Origin: Opitutus sp. ER46 | GTDB lineage: Bacteria; Verrucomicrobiota; Verrucomicrobiia; Opitutales; Opitutaceae | Direction of reading: 5' to 3' | DNA: 64,000 bases | Assembly: GCF_003054705.1 (NCBI RefSeq) | Contig: NZ_QAYX01000013.1 | Coordinates: 19,899 to 83,898, forward strand | Part shown: positions 8,280 to 16,299 of the stretch, in pieces | Layout: each line of letters opens with the position of its first letter | Numbering within the stretch: the first letter of the stretch is position 1 | Program-made: the position numbers and the translations under genes | Notes under the pieces: model-generated | Database searches by the model: none | The model's input: the letters and a program-made list of their open reading frames with translations, nothing else | Told to the model about the DNA's origin: nothing

Positions 8280-9143
8280 TCACGCCCCCACCGGGTGCCA
8301 GGTGGTCTTGAACTCCAGGAAGGCGCGAATCGCGTACACGCTCTGCGCCTCGTCCGCGAACCAGTCGGTCGCGGCGTCCGTGAAATGCACGCGCTTCACG
8401 CTGTCGGCCGCGCCCAGCCGGATCGTCTTCCGCTCCTCCGGCGACGCGCTCACCACGCTCAGCGCCCGCAGGTGCTCGTGCGTCGCAAAGGTCGGCACCA
8501 GCTCCGCCCGGAAACCGGTCAGGAGGTTGACCACCCCGCCCGGCAGGTCGCTCGTCGCGAGCATCTCGCCGAGCAGGATCGCGGGGTACGGCACCTTCTC
8601 CGAGACCGCCGCCACCACGGTGTTGCCGCTCGCGATCACCGGGGCCACGAGCGTGATCAGCCCGAGCAGCGGCGGCTGGTCGGGCGCGATCACGCCGACG
8701 ACGCCCATCGGTTCGGTGACGGTGAAGTTGAAGTACGGTGCCGCCACCGGGTTCACGTTGCCCAGCACCTGCTCATACTTGTCCGTCCAGCCCGCGTAGT
8801 AGACGAGCCGGTCGATCGCGACATCGACCTCGCGCTCCGCCTCCGCCGCGCCGGCGCCAAAGCGCCCCAGCGTGTCGATCATCTCCTGGCGCCGCGCCTC
8901 GAGCATCTCGCCGAGGCGGTACAGGATCTGGCCGCGGTTGTACGCGGTGCGGCGCGCCCAGCCGGGCCCCGCCTTCGCCGCCGCCTCGACCGCGTTGCGC
9001 AGGTCCTTGCGCGTGCACTGCGGCATGTGCGCGAAGAAGTTCCCGGCCGCGTCCTGGATCGGGAACGTCCGGCCGCTCTCGGAGCGAATGAACGCGCCGC
9101 CAACGTACGGTTTCGGAGTCTTGGTGATGGGCAGTCGGGTCAT
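8280..9143 (-). CDS. Short aldehyde dehydrogenase-like protein lacking catalytic Cys
   Basis: 287 residues from the ATG at 9143 (MTRLPITKTPKPYVGGAF), against about 480-500 for the family. It aligns with the N-terminal and NAD-binding parts of aldehyde dehydrogenases (AAAKAGPGWARRTAYNRGQI, MGVVGVIAPDQPPLLGLITL, DLPGGVVNLLTGF) but has no catalytic domain: the only Cys is in MPQC near residue 40, and no ELGGK-type motif or Cys loop is present. It ends cleanly with a stop, so it is not an obvious frameshift. Neighbours are a POT transporter and a full aldehyde dehydrogenase/deoC pair, which suggests a subunit or regulatory partner of the full enzyme (inference). A GTG at 9191, overlapping the transporter stop by 4 bp, is an alternative start. 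Confidence 0.8.
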   Translation of the reverse strand: MTRLPITKTPKPYVGGAFIRSESGRTFPIQDAAGNFFAHMPQCTRKDLRNAVEAAAKAGPGWARRTAYNRGQILYRLGEMLEARRQEMIDTLGRFGAGAAEAEREVDVAIDRLVYYAGWTDKYEQVLGNVNPVAAPYFNFTVTEPMGVVGVIAPDQPPLLGLITLVAPVIASGNTVVAAVSEKVPYPAILLGEMLATSDLPGGVVNLLTGFRAELVPTFATHEHLRALSVVSASPEERKTIRLGAADSVKRVHFTDAATDWFADEAQSVYAIRAFLEFKTTWHPVGA

Positions 9144-9187
9144 GGTCGGAAGGATGCTTGCGGTTGGAACAAACGGCACAGTCAGGC

Positions 9188-10579
9188 TCACGTGCCCTGT
9201 GGCGCGTCGGTGAGCGGCGGCGCGGGAGGAGTTGAGTCGCCACCTTCAGCCGGAGCCGGCTTGTAGGCCTTTGCCACGAAGACATAGACGGCGACACAAC
9301 CAATGCTGAGCGCAGAGAAGAAGAGGTAGAAACTGGCCCCGTGAAGTTTCGAGGTTCCATCCGGATTCTCGGTGAACAGATGGACCAGCGCGGTGATGAG
9401 GTTACCCGATGCGATCGAGAGCAGATACAACGCCTGTACCATTGCCTTCATATGGCGCGGCGCCTGGGTGTACGCGAACTCCAGACACGTGATCGACACC
9501 ATAACCTCTGCGGCCGTAATCAGCGCGTAGGCGGGCAGTTGCCAAATGACGTGCGGCACGAGTTTTGCCGTGAGCTGCGACTCAATCCATGCGCTCACCA
9601 GAAAGGCAGATCCCGCCACCAGGAGCCCCAGGCCGATCTTCCGCAGGGGCGTCAGTTTGAACACGCGATCGATGGCCGGATAAACCCAGTACTGAAAGAG
9701 AGGGATGAAGATGAGCACCAGAATGGCGTTCACCGCTTGGACCTGCGACGAGAGCACTTCGAACTTCCAGCCGAAGAGGTCGAACTTTCGGTCCATCTTT
9801 TCGGCCTGCAGCACCCACTCACCACCCGTCTGGTCCCACAGCGACCAGAAGATCGCCACAAACACGAAGATCGTCGAAAGCCGCAACAGGAGGCTGAGCC
9901 CCTGCTTGTTGAACGTGCGGCGGAAATACTCGCGGCCCGTGGGCGGCACGTGCGTGAACTTATACCGCCCCGCCCAGAACACCGCCGTGGCCGCAATCAT
10001 CAGGATGGCCGGAACGCCGAAGGCTAGCATCGGGCCGTGTCTTTCGAGCAGCCACGGCACAAGGCCGATCGAAACAAACGAGCCGGCATTGATCGAAAAA
10101 TAGAACCAGCCGAAGGCACGGGACATCAGGTGCTGATTCTGCGGACCAAACTGGTCGCCGACGTTAGCCGAGACACAGGGCTTGATTCCGCCTGAACCGA
10201 TCGCGATCAGCGCCAAGCCCGCGGCCAAGCCAAACCGCGTGTGGTCAACCGCCAGCACGATGCTGCCAAGGCAGTAAACCAGTGAGATCCAGAAAATCGT
10301 CCGATACTTGCCCCAAAACGCATCGGCCACAATCGCCCCCACGACCGGCAGCGCGTAGTTCGCAAAGTTGAAAATGTGAAACCAGAAGGCTGCCTGATTA
10401 TCCGTCATTGGCGCCAACGCGCCGCTGCGGTCCATCAGATACTGGGTCATGAAGACGACCAAGATCGCCCGCATTCCGTAGTAGTTGAACCGCTCCGCGG
10501 CTTCATTGCCGACGATGTACGGAATGCCCGGCGGCATCTTATCCGTCTGGATGGGGGAGGTAAGGAAGGCTTTAGCCAT
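9188..10579 (-). CDS. POT/PTR-family proton-dependent oligopeptide transporter
   Basis: 463-residue inner-membrane symporter of the major facilitator superfamily. The POT motif ExxER is present (NEAAERFNYYGMRAI, about residues 24-38), as are the family stretches NFANYALPVVGAIVADAFWG and GSGGIKPCVSANVGDQFG. About 12-14 membrane helices. These proteins import di- and tripeptides, sometimes other small molecules, driven by H+. It lies between the two aldehyde dehydrogenase genes of the deo region; the stop overlaps a possible GTG start of the short aldehyde dehydrogenase. Substrate not defined by sequence. Confidence 0.92.
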   Translation of the reverse strand: MAKAFLTSPIQTDKMPPGIPYIVGNEAAERFNYYGMRAILVVFMTQYLMDRSGALAPMTDNQAAFWFHIFNFANYALPVVGAIVADAFWGKYRTIFWISLVYCLGSIVLAVDHTRFGLAAGLALIAIGSGGIKPCVSANVGDQFGPQNQHLMSRAFGWFYFSINAGSFVSIGLVPWLLERHGPMLAFGVPAILMIAATAVFWAGRYKFTHVPPTGREYFRRTFNKQGLSLLLRLSTIFVFVAIFWSLWDQTGGEWVLQAEKMDRKFDLFGWKFEVLSSQVQAVNAILVLIFIPLFQYWVYPAIDRVFKLTPLRKIGLGLLVAGSAFLVSAWIESQLTAKLVPHVIWQLPAYALITAAEVMVSITCLEFAYTQAPRHMKAMVQALYLLSIASGNLITALVHLFTENPDGTSKLHGASFYLFFSALSIGCVAVYVFVAKAYKPAPAEGGDSTPPAPPLTDAPQGT

Positions 10580-10604
10580 GAAAGGGATTCAAATTAACGG
10601 AGAG

Positions 10605-10710
10605 GATTAACCACGAATGCACACGAAGGGACACGAATACCCTGAGCCAGACCGTCTGGATTCAGCCCGCCTTTCTCTTCGTGTGCCTTCGTGTCCATTC
10701 GTGGTTAACC
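10605..10710. repeat. CACGAA-type inverted repeat between two genes
   Basis: Two imperfect arms of about 30 bp, each built of CACGAA/CACGAAGG phrases (left begins TTAACCACGAATGCACACG, right ends TTCGTGGTTAA), enclose about 40 bp. The arms are inverted and could form a long cruciform/hairpin. Similar CACGAA phrases are common between genes of environmental bacteria; their function is unknown. Confidence 0.75.
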
Positions 10711-10729
10711 AGCCTGTTTGGTCTTCAGC

Positions 10730-12241
10730 TCAGACCACCTGGAGGTAATCCAGCAGGCCCTGGCGGCCGCCTTCGCGACCGAAGCCGCTCTCCTTGTAAC
10801 CACCAAACGGAGACGTGGGGTCGAACTTGTTGAACGTGTTCGCCCAGACCACCCCCGCCTTGAGCTCGGTCGACAGCTTGAGAATTCGCGAACCCTTGTC
10901 GGTCCACACGCCGGCGCTCAGGCCGTACTCGGTGTTATTCGCCTTCTCGACCGCCTCCTCGACGGTGCGGAAGGTCAGGATCGCCAGCACCGGCCCGAAG
11001 ATCTCCTCGCGCGCCACGCGATGGCTCATCGTCACCTCCGTGAACAGCGTCGGCGGCAGGTAGAAGCCCTTCGCCGGACGCCGGAACGGCGGCTGCCAGA
11101 GCTCCGCGCCTTCCTTCACGCCGATGTCCAGGTATCCCTGGATCGTGTCGAGCTGGGCCTTCGAGACGATCGCGCCGACGTCCGTGTTCTTGTCCATCGG
11201 ATCGCCCACGCGCAGCACGCGCAGCCGCGTCTTCAGCTTCGCGATCACCGCCTCCGCGACCGACTCCTGCACGAGCAGCCGTGAGCCGGCACAGCAGACC
11301 TGGCCCTGGTTGAAGAAGATGCCGTTGACGATGCCTTCGACCGCCTGGTCGAGCGGGGCGTCGTCGAACACGATGTTCGCCGCCTTGCCGCCGAGCTCCA
11401 TCGTCATCCGCTTATCCGTCCCGGCGATCGACTTCATGATCACCTTGCCGACCTCGGTCGAACCGGTGAACGCGATCTTCGCCGCCTTCGGATGCGCCAT
11501 GATCAGCCCGCCCGTCGCGCCCGGACCCGTGATCACGTTGACCACGCCTTTCGGCAGGCCGGCATCGCGGAAAATTTCCGCCAGCTTCACCGCCGTGATC
11601 GGCGTGTTCGTCGCCGGCTTGATCACGACGCAATTGCCGGCCGCGAGCGCCGGCGCGATCTTCCACGCCAACATCAGCAGCGGGAAGTTCCACGGAATCA
11701 CCTGCCCGACGACGCCCAGCGGCTGCACGCGCCGTCCCGGCGCCAGGTACTCGAGTTTGTCGGCCCAGCCGGCGTGGTAGAAAAAGTGCGCCGCCGCCAT
11801 CGGCACGTCGAAGTCGCGCGTCTCGCGGATCGGCTTCCCGTTGTCCAGTGTCTCCGCCACCGCGAACTCGCGCGCCCGGTCCTGCAGCAGCCGGGCGATG
11901 CGGTAGATGTACTTCGCGCGCTCCCGGCCCGGCATCTTGCCCCAGACGGTATCGAACGCCCGCTGCGCCGCCGCAAAGGCCGCGTCCACGTCCGCCGCGC
12001 CGCCCAGCGCCAGCTCGGTCAGCTTCTTCTCGTTCGCCGGGTTGATCGACTCGAAGTACTTGCCGCCCTTCGGCGCCACGAACTCGCCGTCGATGAACAG
12101 CTCGTAGCGCGCCTTCAGCTTCGGATCCGCCGTCTCCGGCGCGGGATCGAACTCCCACAGGTCGCCAAAAATCAGCTCGGGCGCGGGACGGCCGCGACGG
12201 GCGGCGGGACGGGTCGCTTTCTTGTCAGTCACAGAGGCCAT
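10730..12241 (-). CDS. NAD(P)-dependent aldehyde dehydrogenase (full length)
   Basis: 503 residues from ATG 12241 (an ATG at 12262 is also in frame). Soluble enzyme oxidising an aldehyde to the acid. Has the cofactor segment VIPWNFPLLMLAWKIAPALA, FTGSTEVGKVI, catalytic Glu motif MELGGKAANIVF and catalytic Cys in NQGQVCCAGSRLL (C316 or C317), plus EIFGPVLAILTF. It lies 95 bp downstream of deoC on the same strand. The aldolase releases acetaldehyde, so acetaldehyde oxidation is the likely role (inference from context). An N-terminal tail of about 30 residues rich in Lys/Arg/Pro precedes the conserved domain. Confidence 0.93.
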   Translation of the reverse strand: MASVTDKKATRPAARRGRPAPELIFGDLWEFDPAPETADPKLKARYELFIDGEFVAPKGGKYFESINPANEKKLTELALGGAADVDAAFAAAQRAFDTVWGKMPGRERAKYIYRIARLLQDRAREFAVAETLDNGKPIRETRDFDVPMAAAHFFYHAGWADKLEYLAPGRRVQPLGVVGQVIPWNFPLLMLAWKIAPALAAGNCVVIKPATNTPITAVKLAEIFRDAGLPKGVVNVITGPGATGGLIMAHPKAAKIAFTGSTEVGKVIMKSIAGTDKRMTMELGGKAANIVFDDAPLDQAVEGIVNGIFFNQGQVCCAGSRLLVQESVAEAVIAKLKTRLRVLRVGDPMDKNTDVGAIVSKAQLDTIQGYLDIGVKEGAELWQPPFRRPAKGFYLPPTLFTEVTMSHRVAREEIFGPVLAILTFRTVEEAVEKANNTEYGLSAGVWTDKGSRILKLSTELKAGVVWANTFNKFDPTSPFGGYKESGFGREGGRQGLLDYLQVV

Positions 12242-12336
12242 GGAATGGGGAGGAAGGGTCACGTTGCGGTCCGGCCGAATCCGCCGGCCAGGCTCGCGTC
12301 ACGCGGGTCGGTCCGGCACCGGACAGGTTGGAAAAA

Positions 12337-13275
12337 TCAGTAGCTCTCGGCAGCTTCGCTGAACGAATAGGGCGCCTGGTAGGCCCCCGTGCGCTGTTTT
12401 TCGAGCTGCCGGAGCAGGTCGTTGAGGAGCGAACTCGCCCCAAAGCGATAGCGGGCATTCGTCAGCCACGCGTCGCCGAGCGTCTCCTTCACCGCGATCA
12501 GGAATTGGAGCGCCTGCTTCGCGTTGCGGATGCCGCCCGCCGGCTTCATGCCGATCGCCCGGCCGGTCGCCAGGTAGAAGTCGCGAATCGCCTCCAGCAT
12601 TACCTGGTTGTTGCCGAGCGTCGCATTCACCGAGGTCTTGCCCGTGCTCGTCTTGATGAAGTCGCCTTCGCGCAGCACGCGCATCGCGATGAACGAGGCC
12701 GCCCGGATGGCGTCGTACGTCTCGAGTTCGCTCACCTCGAGGATCACCTTCAGCGCTGACGCGCCGCAGGCTTCCTGCACCGCCACGATTTCATCCTGCA
12801 CCTGGCGGTAGTCGCCGGCCAGGAACGCGCCGCGGTTGATCACCATGTCGACCTCGTCCGCGCCGTCCTCCACCGCCGCCCGCACTTCGGCGAGCCGGGT
12901 CTTGAGCGGCGCCTGCCCGCTCGGAAAAGCCGTGGCCACCGAAGCCACTTTCACCCCCGTGCCGGCCACGTGTTTCTTCGCGTGCCGCACCATCGCGGGG
13001 TAAACGCAGACCGCTGCCACCCGCGGGATCGAGGCGTCGTCGTGCGGCTGCAGCGCCTTGCGACACAGCGAGGCCACCTTGCCGGGCGTGTCTTTGCCCT
13101 CGAGCGTGGTCAGGTCGACCATCGAGACCGCAGTGCGCAGGCCCCAGAGCTTCGCGCGGCCCTTGATCGATCGCGTGGTGTACTTCGCCACCCGCTCTTC
13201 AATCCCGACCTGGTCCACCGGCCCAACCTCGTCGAACAGGCGGCGCAGGGCGGCGTGCGGTGATGTGGAAAGCAT
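12337..13275 (-). CDS. deoC: Deoxyribose-phosphate aldolase
   Basis: 312 residues from ATG 13275 (a GTG 9 nt upstream is also open). Class I aldolase that splits 2-deoxyribose-5-phosphate into glyceraldehyde-3-phosphate and acetaldehyde. Family motifs: AAVCVYPAMV, VKVASVATAFPSGQ, ADEVDMVINRGAFL, ALKVILEVSEL, the Schiff-base Lys region DFIKTSTGKT and MKPAGGIRNAKQA. Longer than E. coli DeoC (259) through an N-terminal extension of about 50 residues, as in the longer bacterial/eukaryotic type. With the phosphorylase at 1-970 and the aldehyde dehydrogenase downstream it forms a deoxynucleoside catabolic route; the phosphopentomutase step is not in the window. Confidence 0.95.
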   Translation of the reverse strand: MLSTSPHAALRRLFDEVGPVDQVGIEERVAKYTTRSIKGRAKLWGLRTAVSMVDLTTLEGKDTPGKVASLCRKALQPHDDASIPRVAAVCVYPAMVRHAKKHVAGTGVKVASVATAFPSGQAPLKTRLAEVRAAVEDGADEVDMVINRGAFLAGDYRQVQDEIVAVQEACGASALKVILEVSELETYDAIRAASFIAMRVLREGDFIKTSTGKTSVNATLGNNQVMLEAIRDFYLATGRAIGMKPAGGIRNAKQALQFLIAVKETLGDAWLTNARYRFGASSLLNDLLRQLEKQRTGAYQAPYSFSEAAESY

Positions 13276-13592
13276 GCGCCGCACTATTTGGAGCGCCTGT
13301 CATAAAAACAAACCCGAAAACGAGGCGGCCGGACGGCGCCGGCCGCCTCGTTCAAATGGGGGGGTGGGCACCTCTTCCTCACTCTTTCTCTTACTCTTCC
13401 TCTTACTCTCTCTCTTCCTCCGTCAGTCGCACCACCGATGCGACGCCGCGGCGGTGGGCCGACGGCACGTTCGAGAGAGTAAGAGTAAGAGGAAGAGTAA
13501 GAGAAAGACCCAAGCCCACCCATCCCGGCCAATCTACCGTTCGTGCCAAGTCGCTCGCCCGGCGGCGCGTTCCGGCCCTTGGCTCCCACCCC
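13276..13592. repeat. Divergent intergenic region with polypyrimidine/polypurine inverted pair
   Basis: Gap of 317 bp between divergent deoC and lepB. A polypyrimidine run (about 13373-13421, units such as CTCTTACTCTTCC) and a complementary polypurine run (about 13473-13507, GAGAGTAAGAGTAAGAGGAAG) flank a GC-rich core that can itself pair (GTCGCACCACCG ... CGGCGGTGGG). Together they could form one long stem. No gene seen. Confidence 0.75.
13319..13352 (-). promoter_or_regulatory. Strong GC-rich hairpin followed by T-rich tract in the deoC leader
   Basis: Arms AACGAGGCGGCCGG and CCGGCCGCCTCGTT pair perfectly over 14 bp with a 6-nt loop. On the minus strand the hairpin is followed by TTTTCGGGTTTGTTTTT and lies about 45 nt upstream of the deoC start. 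It has the form of an intrinsic terminator but there is no minus-strand gene upstream, so it may act as an attenuator of deoC or only as insulation (inference). Confidence 0.5.
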
Positions 13593-14285
13593 ATGAACGC
13601 CCGCCGTGTTGCCACCTACGTTTGGCGCGAGTGGATCCGTCCGCTCGCCCTGCCCCTCCTTCTCATCACCGCCGCCAAGTCCGCCCTCGCCGACATCAAC
13701 TACATCCCGTCCGGCTCCATGCACCCGACCCTCGTCGAGGGGGACGTCGTCTTCGTCAACAAACTCGCCTATGATCTGCGGGTGCCGTTCACGTTCACCC
13801 GGCTCAACCACTGGGCCGACCCTGCCCGCGGTGACGTCGTCGTCTGTTTCGAGCCCACCGAGGGCACCCGGCTCGTCAAACGCGTCGTCGGCCTGCCGGG
13901 CGACCGCTTCGAGCTCCGCGGCGATGCCGTGTTCGTCAACGGCGTCCGCCAAGCCTACGCCCCGCTTCCGCCCTCGACCGGCAACGTCCTCGAGCCTGCC
14001 GAGCGCGCCACCGCCGTCTTCGTCCGCGAGGAACTCGCGGGCCGCTCCCACCCCATGATGGTCCAGCCAGACGCTCCCGCCCTCCGCAACTTCGGCCCGC
14101 TCACGCTCGCCCCCGGTCAATACATCGTGCTGGGCGACAACCGGGACAACAGCCGCGACTCCCGCTTCTTCGGCGTCATGCCGCGCGAACGCATCATCGG
14201 CCGCGTCCACGCCGTCGTCCTCTCCGCCGACTACCACCACTGGCTCCGCCCCCGCCTCGACCGCACCCTGACCCTCGTGCCCTGA
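13593..14285 (+). CDS. lepB: Signal peptidase I (bacterial type)
   Basis: 230-residue inner-membrane serine/lysine protease that removes signal peptides of exported proteins. One N-terminal membrane segment (about 10-32), then box B YIPSGSMHPTL with catalytic Ser42, box D KRVVGLPGD with catalytic Lys96, and box E GDNRDNSRDSRFFG near the C-terminus. The ATG at 13593 is the first ATG next to the hydrophobic segment. An in-frame upstream extension runs through repeat DNA and is rejected. A second, ER-type S26 protein occurs at 29637-30203. Confidence 0.95.
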   Translation: MNARRVATYVWREWIRPLALPLLLITAAKSALADINYIPSGSMHPTLVEGDVVFVNKLAYDLRVPFTFTRLNHWADPARGDVVVCFEPTEGTRLVKRVVGLPGDRFELRGDAVFVNGVRQAYAPLPPSTGNVLEPAERATAVFVREELAGRSHPMMVQPDAPALRNFGPLTLAPGQYIVLGDNRDNSRDSRFFGVMPRERIIGRVHAVVLSADYHHWLRPRLDRTLTLVP

Positions 14286-14565
14286 GGCCCGCCACCTACT
14301 CGGCGGCGGGAGTGAGGGTGAAAGTGAGAGTGAAAGTGCCCGGCCGCCGCACCTCTTTCTCCTACTCTTTCTCTTCCTCTTTCTCCCCCCTTCCGGCACG
14401 TCGCGCCACCGCGGCGACGCCGCGGTGGCCTTCGAGAGAAAGAGAACGAGTAAGAGTAAGAGTAAGGCCGCCCACCGCCCCTCTTCAGTTTTCGCGGCAG
14501 CGAAAACTGCGGCATCGAAAACGGCCCGACGTTGCGCCGGACGGTTCTGTGCATTTGCTGGCGGC
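14286..14565. repeat. Intergenic repeat block with nested hairpins
   Basis: Polypyrimidine stretch at about 14352-14390 and polypurine stretch at 14434-14466 flank a perfect 11-bp hairpin GCCACCGCGGC/GCCGCGGTGGC (14405-14429). Then comes a hairpin of the TTTTCGC family, CAGTTTTCGC-GGCA-GCGAAAACTG (14486-14509). Same architecture as the block before lepB. No gene seen. Confidence 0.75.
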
Positions 14566-14985
14566 GTGACTGTCCCACCCACCGCTCAGCCCACCGAACA
14601 ACCCGCCTCCCCGCCGACTCCGCACGGCGAAGTGGTCATCCGCACCATCGCCATGCCCGCCGACGCCAATGCCAACGGCGACATCTTCGGCGGCTGGATC
14701 GTTTCGCAGATGGACCTCGGCGGCGCCGTCCTCGCCCGCGGCATCGCGCACTCTCGTGTGACCACCGTCGCGATCGACAGCATGTCGTTCATCAGCCCGG
14801 TCAACGTGGGCGACATCGTCACCTGCTACGCGCGGCTGCTCCACATCGGCAATACGTCCATGAAGATCGACGTCGAGGTCTGGGCCCAGCGCTGGTCCGA
14901 CGCTGCCCAGCTCCGCGTCACCGAGGGCAAGATCACCTACGTGGCCATCGACTCCGCCGGCAAACCGCACCCGGTGCGGCGCTGA
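14566..14985 (+). CDS. YciA-like hotdog acyl-CoA thioesterase
   Basis: 139 residues from GTG 14566. Cytoplasmic hotdog-fold enzyme hydrolysing short/medium acyl-CoA. Conserved pattern: MPADANANGDIFGGWIVSQM (with the active Asp/Gly region), then SMSFISPVNVGDIVTCYARL and the strand WAQRWSDAAQLRVTEGKITY. Length agrees with YciA (about 130-155). The in-frame region upstream of the GTG encodes repeat DNA and is not used. Genes on both sides are unrelated; a link to the polyene cluster 26 kb away is not supported. Confidence 0.88.
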   Translation: MTVPPTAQPTEQPASPPTPHGEVVIRTIAMPADANANGDIFGGWIVSQMDLGGAVLARGIAHSRVTTVAIDSMSFISPVNVGDIVTCYARLLHIGNTSMKIDVEVWAQRWSDAAQLRVTEGKITYVAIDSAGKPHPVRR

Positions 14986-15195
14986 ATCCCGCCTTCCTCC
15001 TGCCCGGGCCCGCCAGCCTCACGCCGGCGCCCCCCACTCGTCCGCCCACCCCGGCGCCGGTCGTCGCCCCTCGACCGCCTCCGATCCGTCGTCGTCCCTT
15101 CGCCCCGCGCCTTCATGCCTGCCTCCTCCGCTTCAGTCCCGCGTCCGTCTCGCGCCTTTACTGGCGAGTCCGCTCCGCTACACTCCCGCGCGCCT

Positions 15196-16290
15196 ATGGC
15201 GGCCAACGGAAACACCTTTGCCTGCGCGATCCGAGCGGAACTCGAAGCCCTCCACCGTGCCGGCGAACCGCGCGAGTTTGCCGCTGGCCAGGTGATCTTC
15301 ACCGCCGGCGACCCCGGCGATGGCGTGTACGTCGTCGATTCGGGCCAAGTGCAGATCGTCGCCCCGTTCGCCGGCAGCGAGCCGCGCGTCCTGGCCACGA
15401 TCTCCGCCGGCGACTTCTTCGGCGAGATGGCGATCCTCGACGACGCCCCGCGCTCCGCCACCGCCCGCGCCGAAACCGCAACGCGCGCCACCTTTGTCTC
15501 CCGCGCCGAGCTCCTCAACCTCCTCGACCGCCAGCCGCGCCTCGCCCTCAACCTCATCCGCGAGTTCAGCGGCCGCATCCGCGCCCTCAACCACAAGTAC
15601 GTCGACGAGATCATTCAGAGCGAACGCCTGGCCCTGATCGGCCGCTTCGCCGCCACCATCGTCCACGACTTCAAGAATCCGCTCACGATCATCGGCCTCG
15701 CCGCCGAGCTCACCGGCGCCGAGTCCACCCCACCCGCCGTGCGCGCCAAGGCCGGCGAAAAGATTCACCGCCAGATCGAGCGCATGACCAACATGCTCCA
15801 GGAGCTGATCGATTTCAGCCGCCCCAGCGGCTCGCGCGTCGCGCTGCGCGAGACCAACTTTGCCCGCTTTCTCTCCCCGCTCATCGACGAGGTCCGCGCC
15901 GAACTCGTCACCCGCAACGTCGCCGTCGAGATGACCGTCGCCCCGCCCGACGCCACCGTCCGCATCGATCCGCCCCGGCTCTCCCGGCTGTTCTACAACC
16001 TCCTCAACAACGCCGCCGAGGCGATGCCCGAGGGCGGCCGCATCCTCCTGCGCTTCACCGTCCGCGCCACCGAGCTGCAGATTGACGTCGAGGACACCGG
16101 CGCCGGCATCGCCCCCGAGATCGCGACCACGCTCTTCCAGCCTTTCGCCACCCACGGCAAAAAGAACGGCACCGGCCTCGGCCTCACGATCTGCAAGAAG
16201 ATCGCCGAGGACCATGGCGGCCGCATCTGGGTCGAGAGCCCGCCGGGCCGCGGCGCCACCTTCTCCTTCACGCTGCCGCTGGCCTCTTGA
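15196..16290 (+). CDS. Soluble histidine kinase with N-terminal cyclic-nucleotide-binding domain
   Basis: 364 residues from ATG 15196, no membrane segment. Residues 20-125 form a cNMP/Crp-type sensor domain (AAGQVIFTAGDPGDGVYVVD, GDFFGEMAILDDAPRSATAR; this phosphate-binding cassette includes the Arg-Ser-Ala-Thr that usually contacts the nucleotide). Residues 145-215 hold the HisKA-like phospho-acceptor box IVHDFKNPLTIIGLA with H157, and residues 245-364 the HATPase domain (NLLNNAAEAMPEGG, EDTGAGIAPE, GTGLGLTICKKI). No response regulator is adjacent. Probably a cytoplasmic sensor of cAMP or c-di-GMP; ligand unproven. Confidence 0.9.
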   Translation: MAANGNTFACAIRAELEALHRAGEPREFAAGQVIFTAGDPGDGVYVVDSGQVQIVAPFAGSEPRVLATISAGDFFGEMAILDDAPRSATARAETATRATFVSRAELLNLLDRQPRLALNLIREFSGRIRALNHKYVDEIIQSERLALIGRFAATIVHDFKNPLTIIGLAAELTGAESTPPAVRAKAGEKIHRQIERMTNMLQELIDFSRPSGSRVALRETNFARFLSPLIDEVRAELVTRNVAVEMTVAPPDATVRIDPPRLSRLFYNLLNNAAEAMPEGGRILLRFTVRATELQIDVEDTGAGIAPEIATTLFQPFATHGKKNGTGLGLTICKKIAEDHGGRIWVESPPGRGATFSFTLPLAS

Positions 16291-16299
16291 GCCGGCGGC

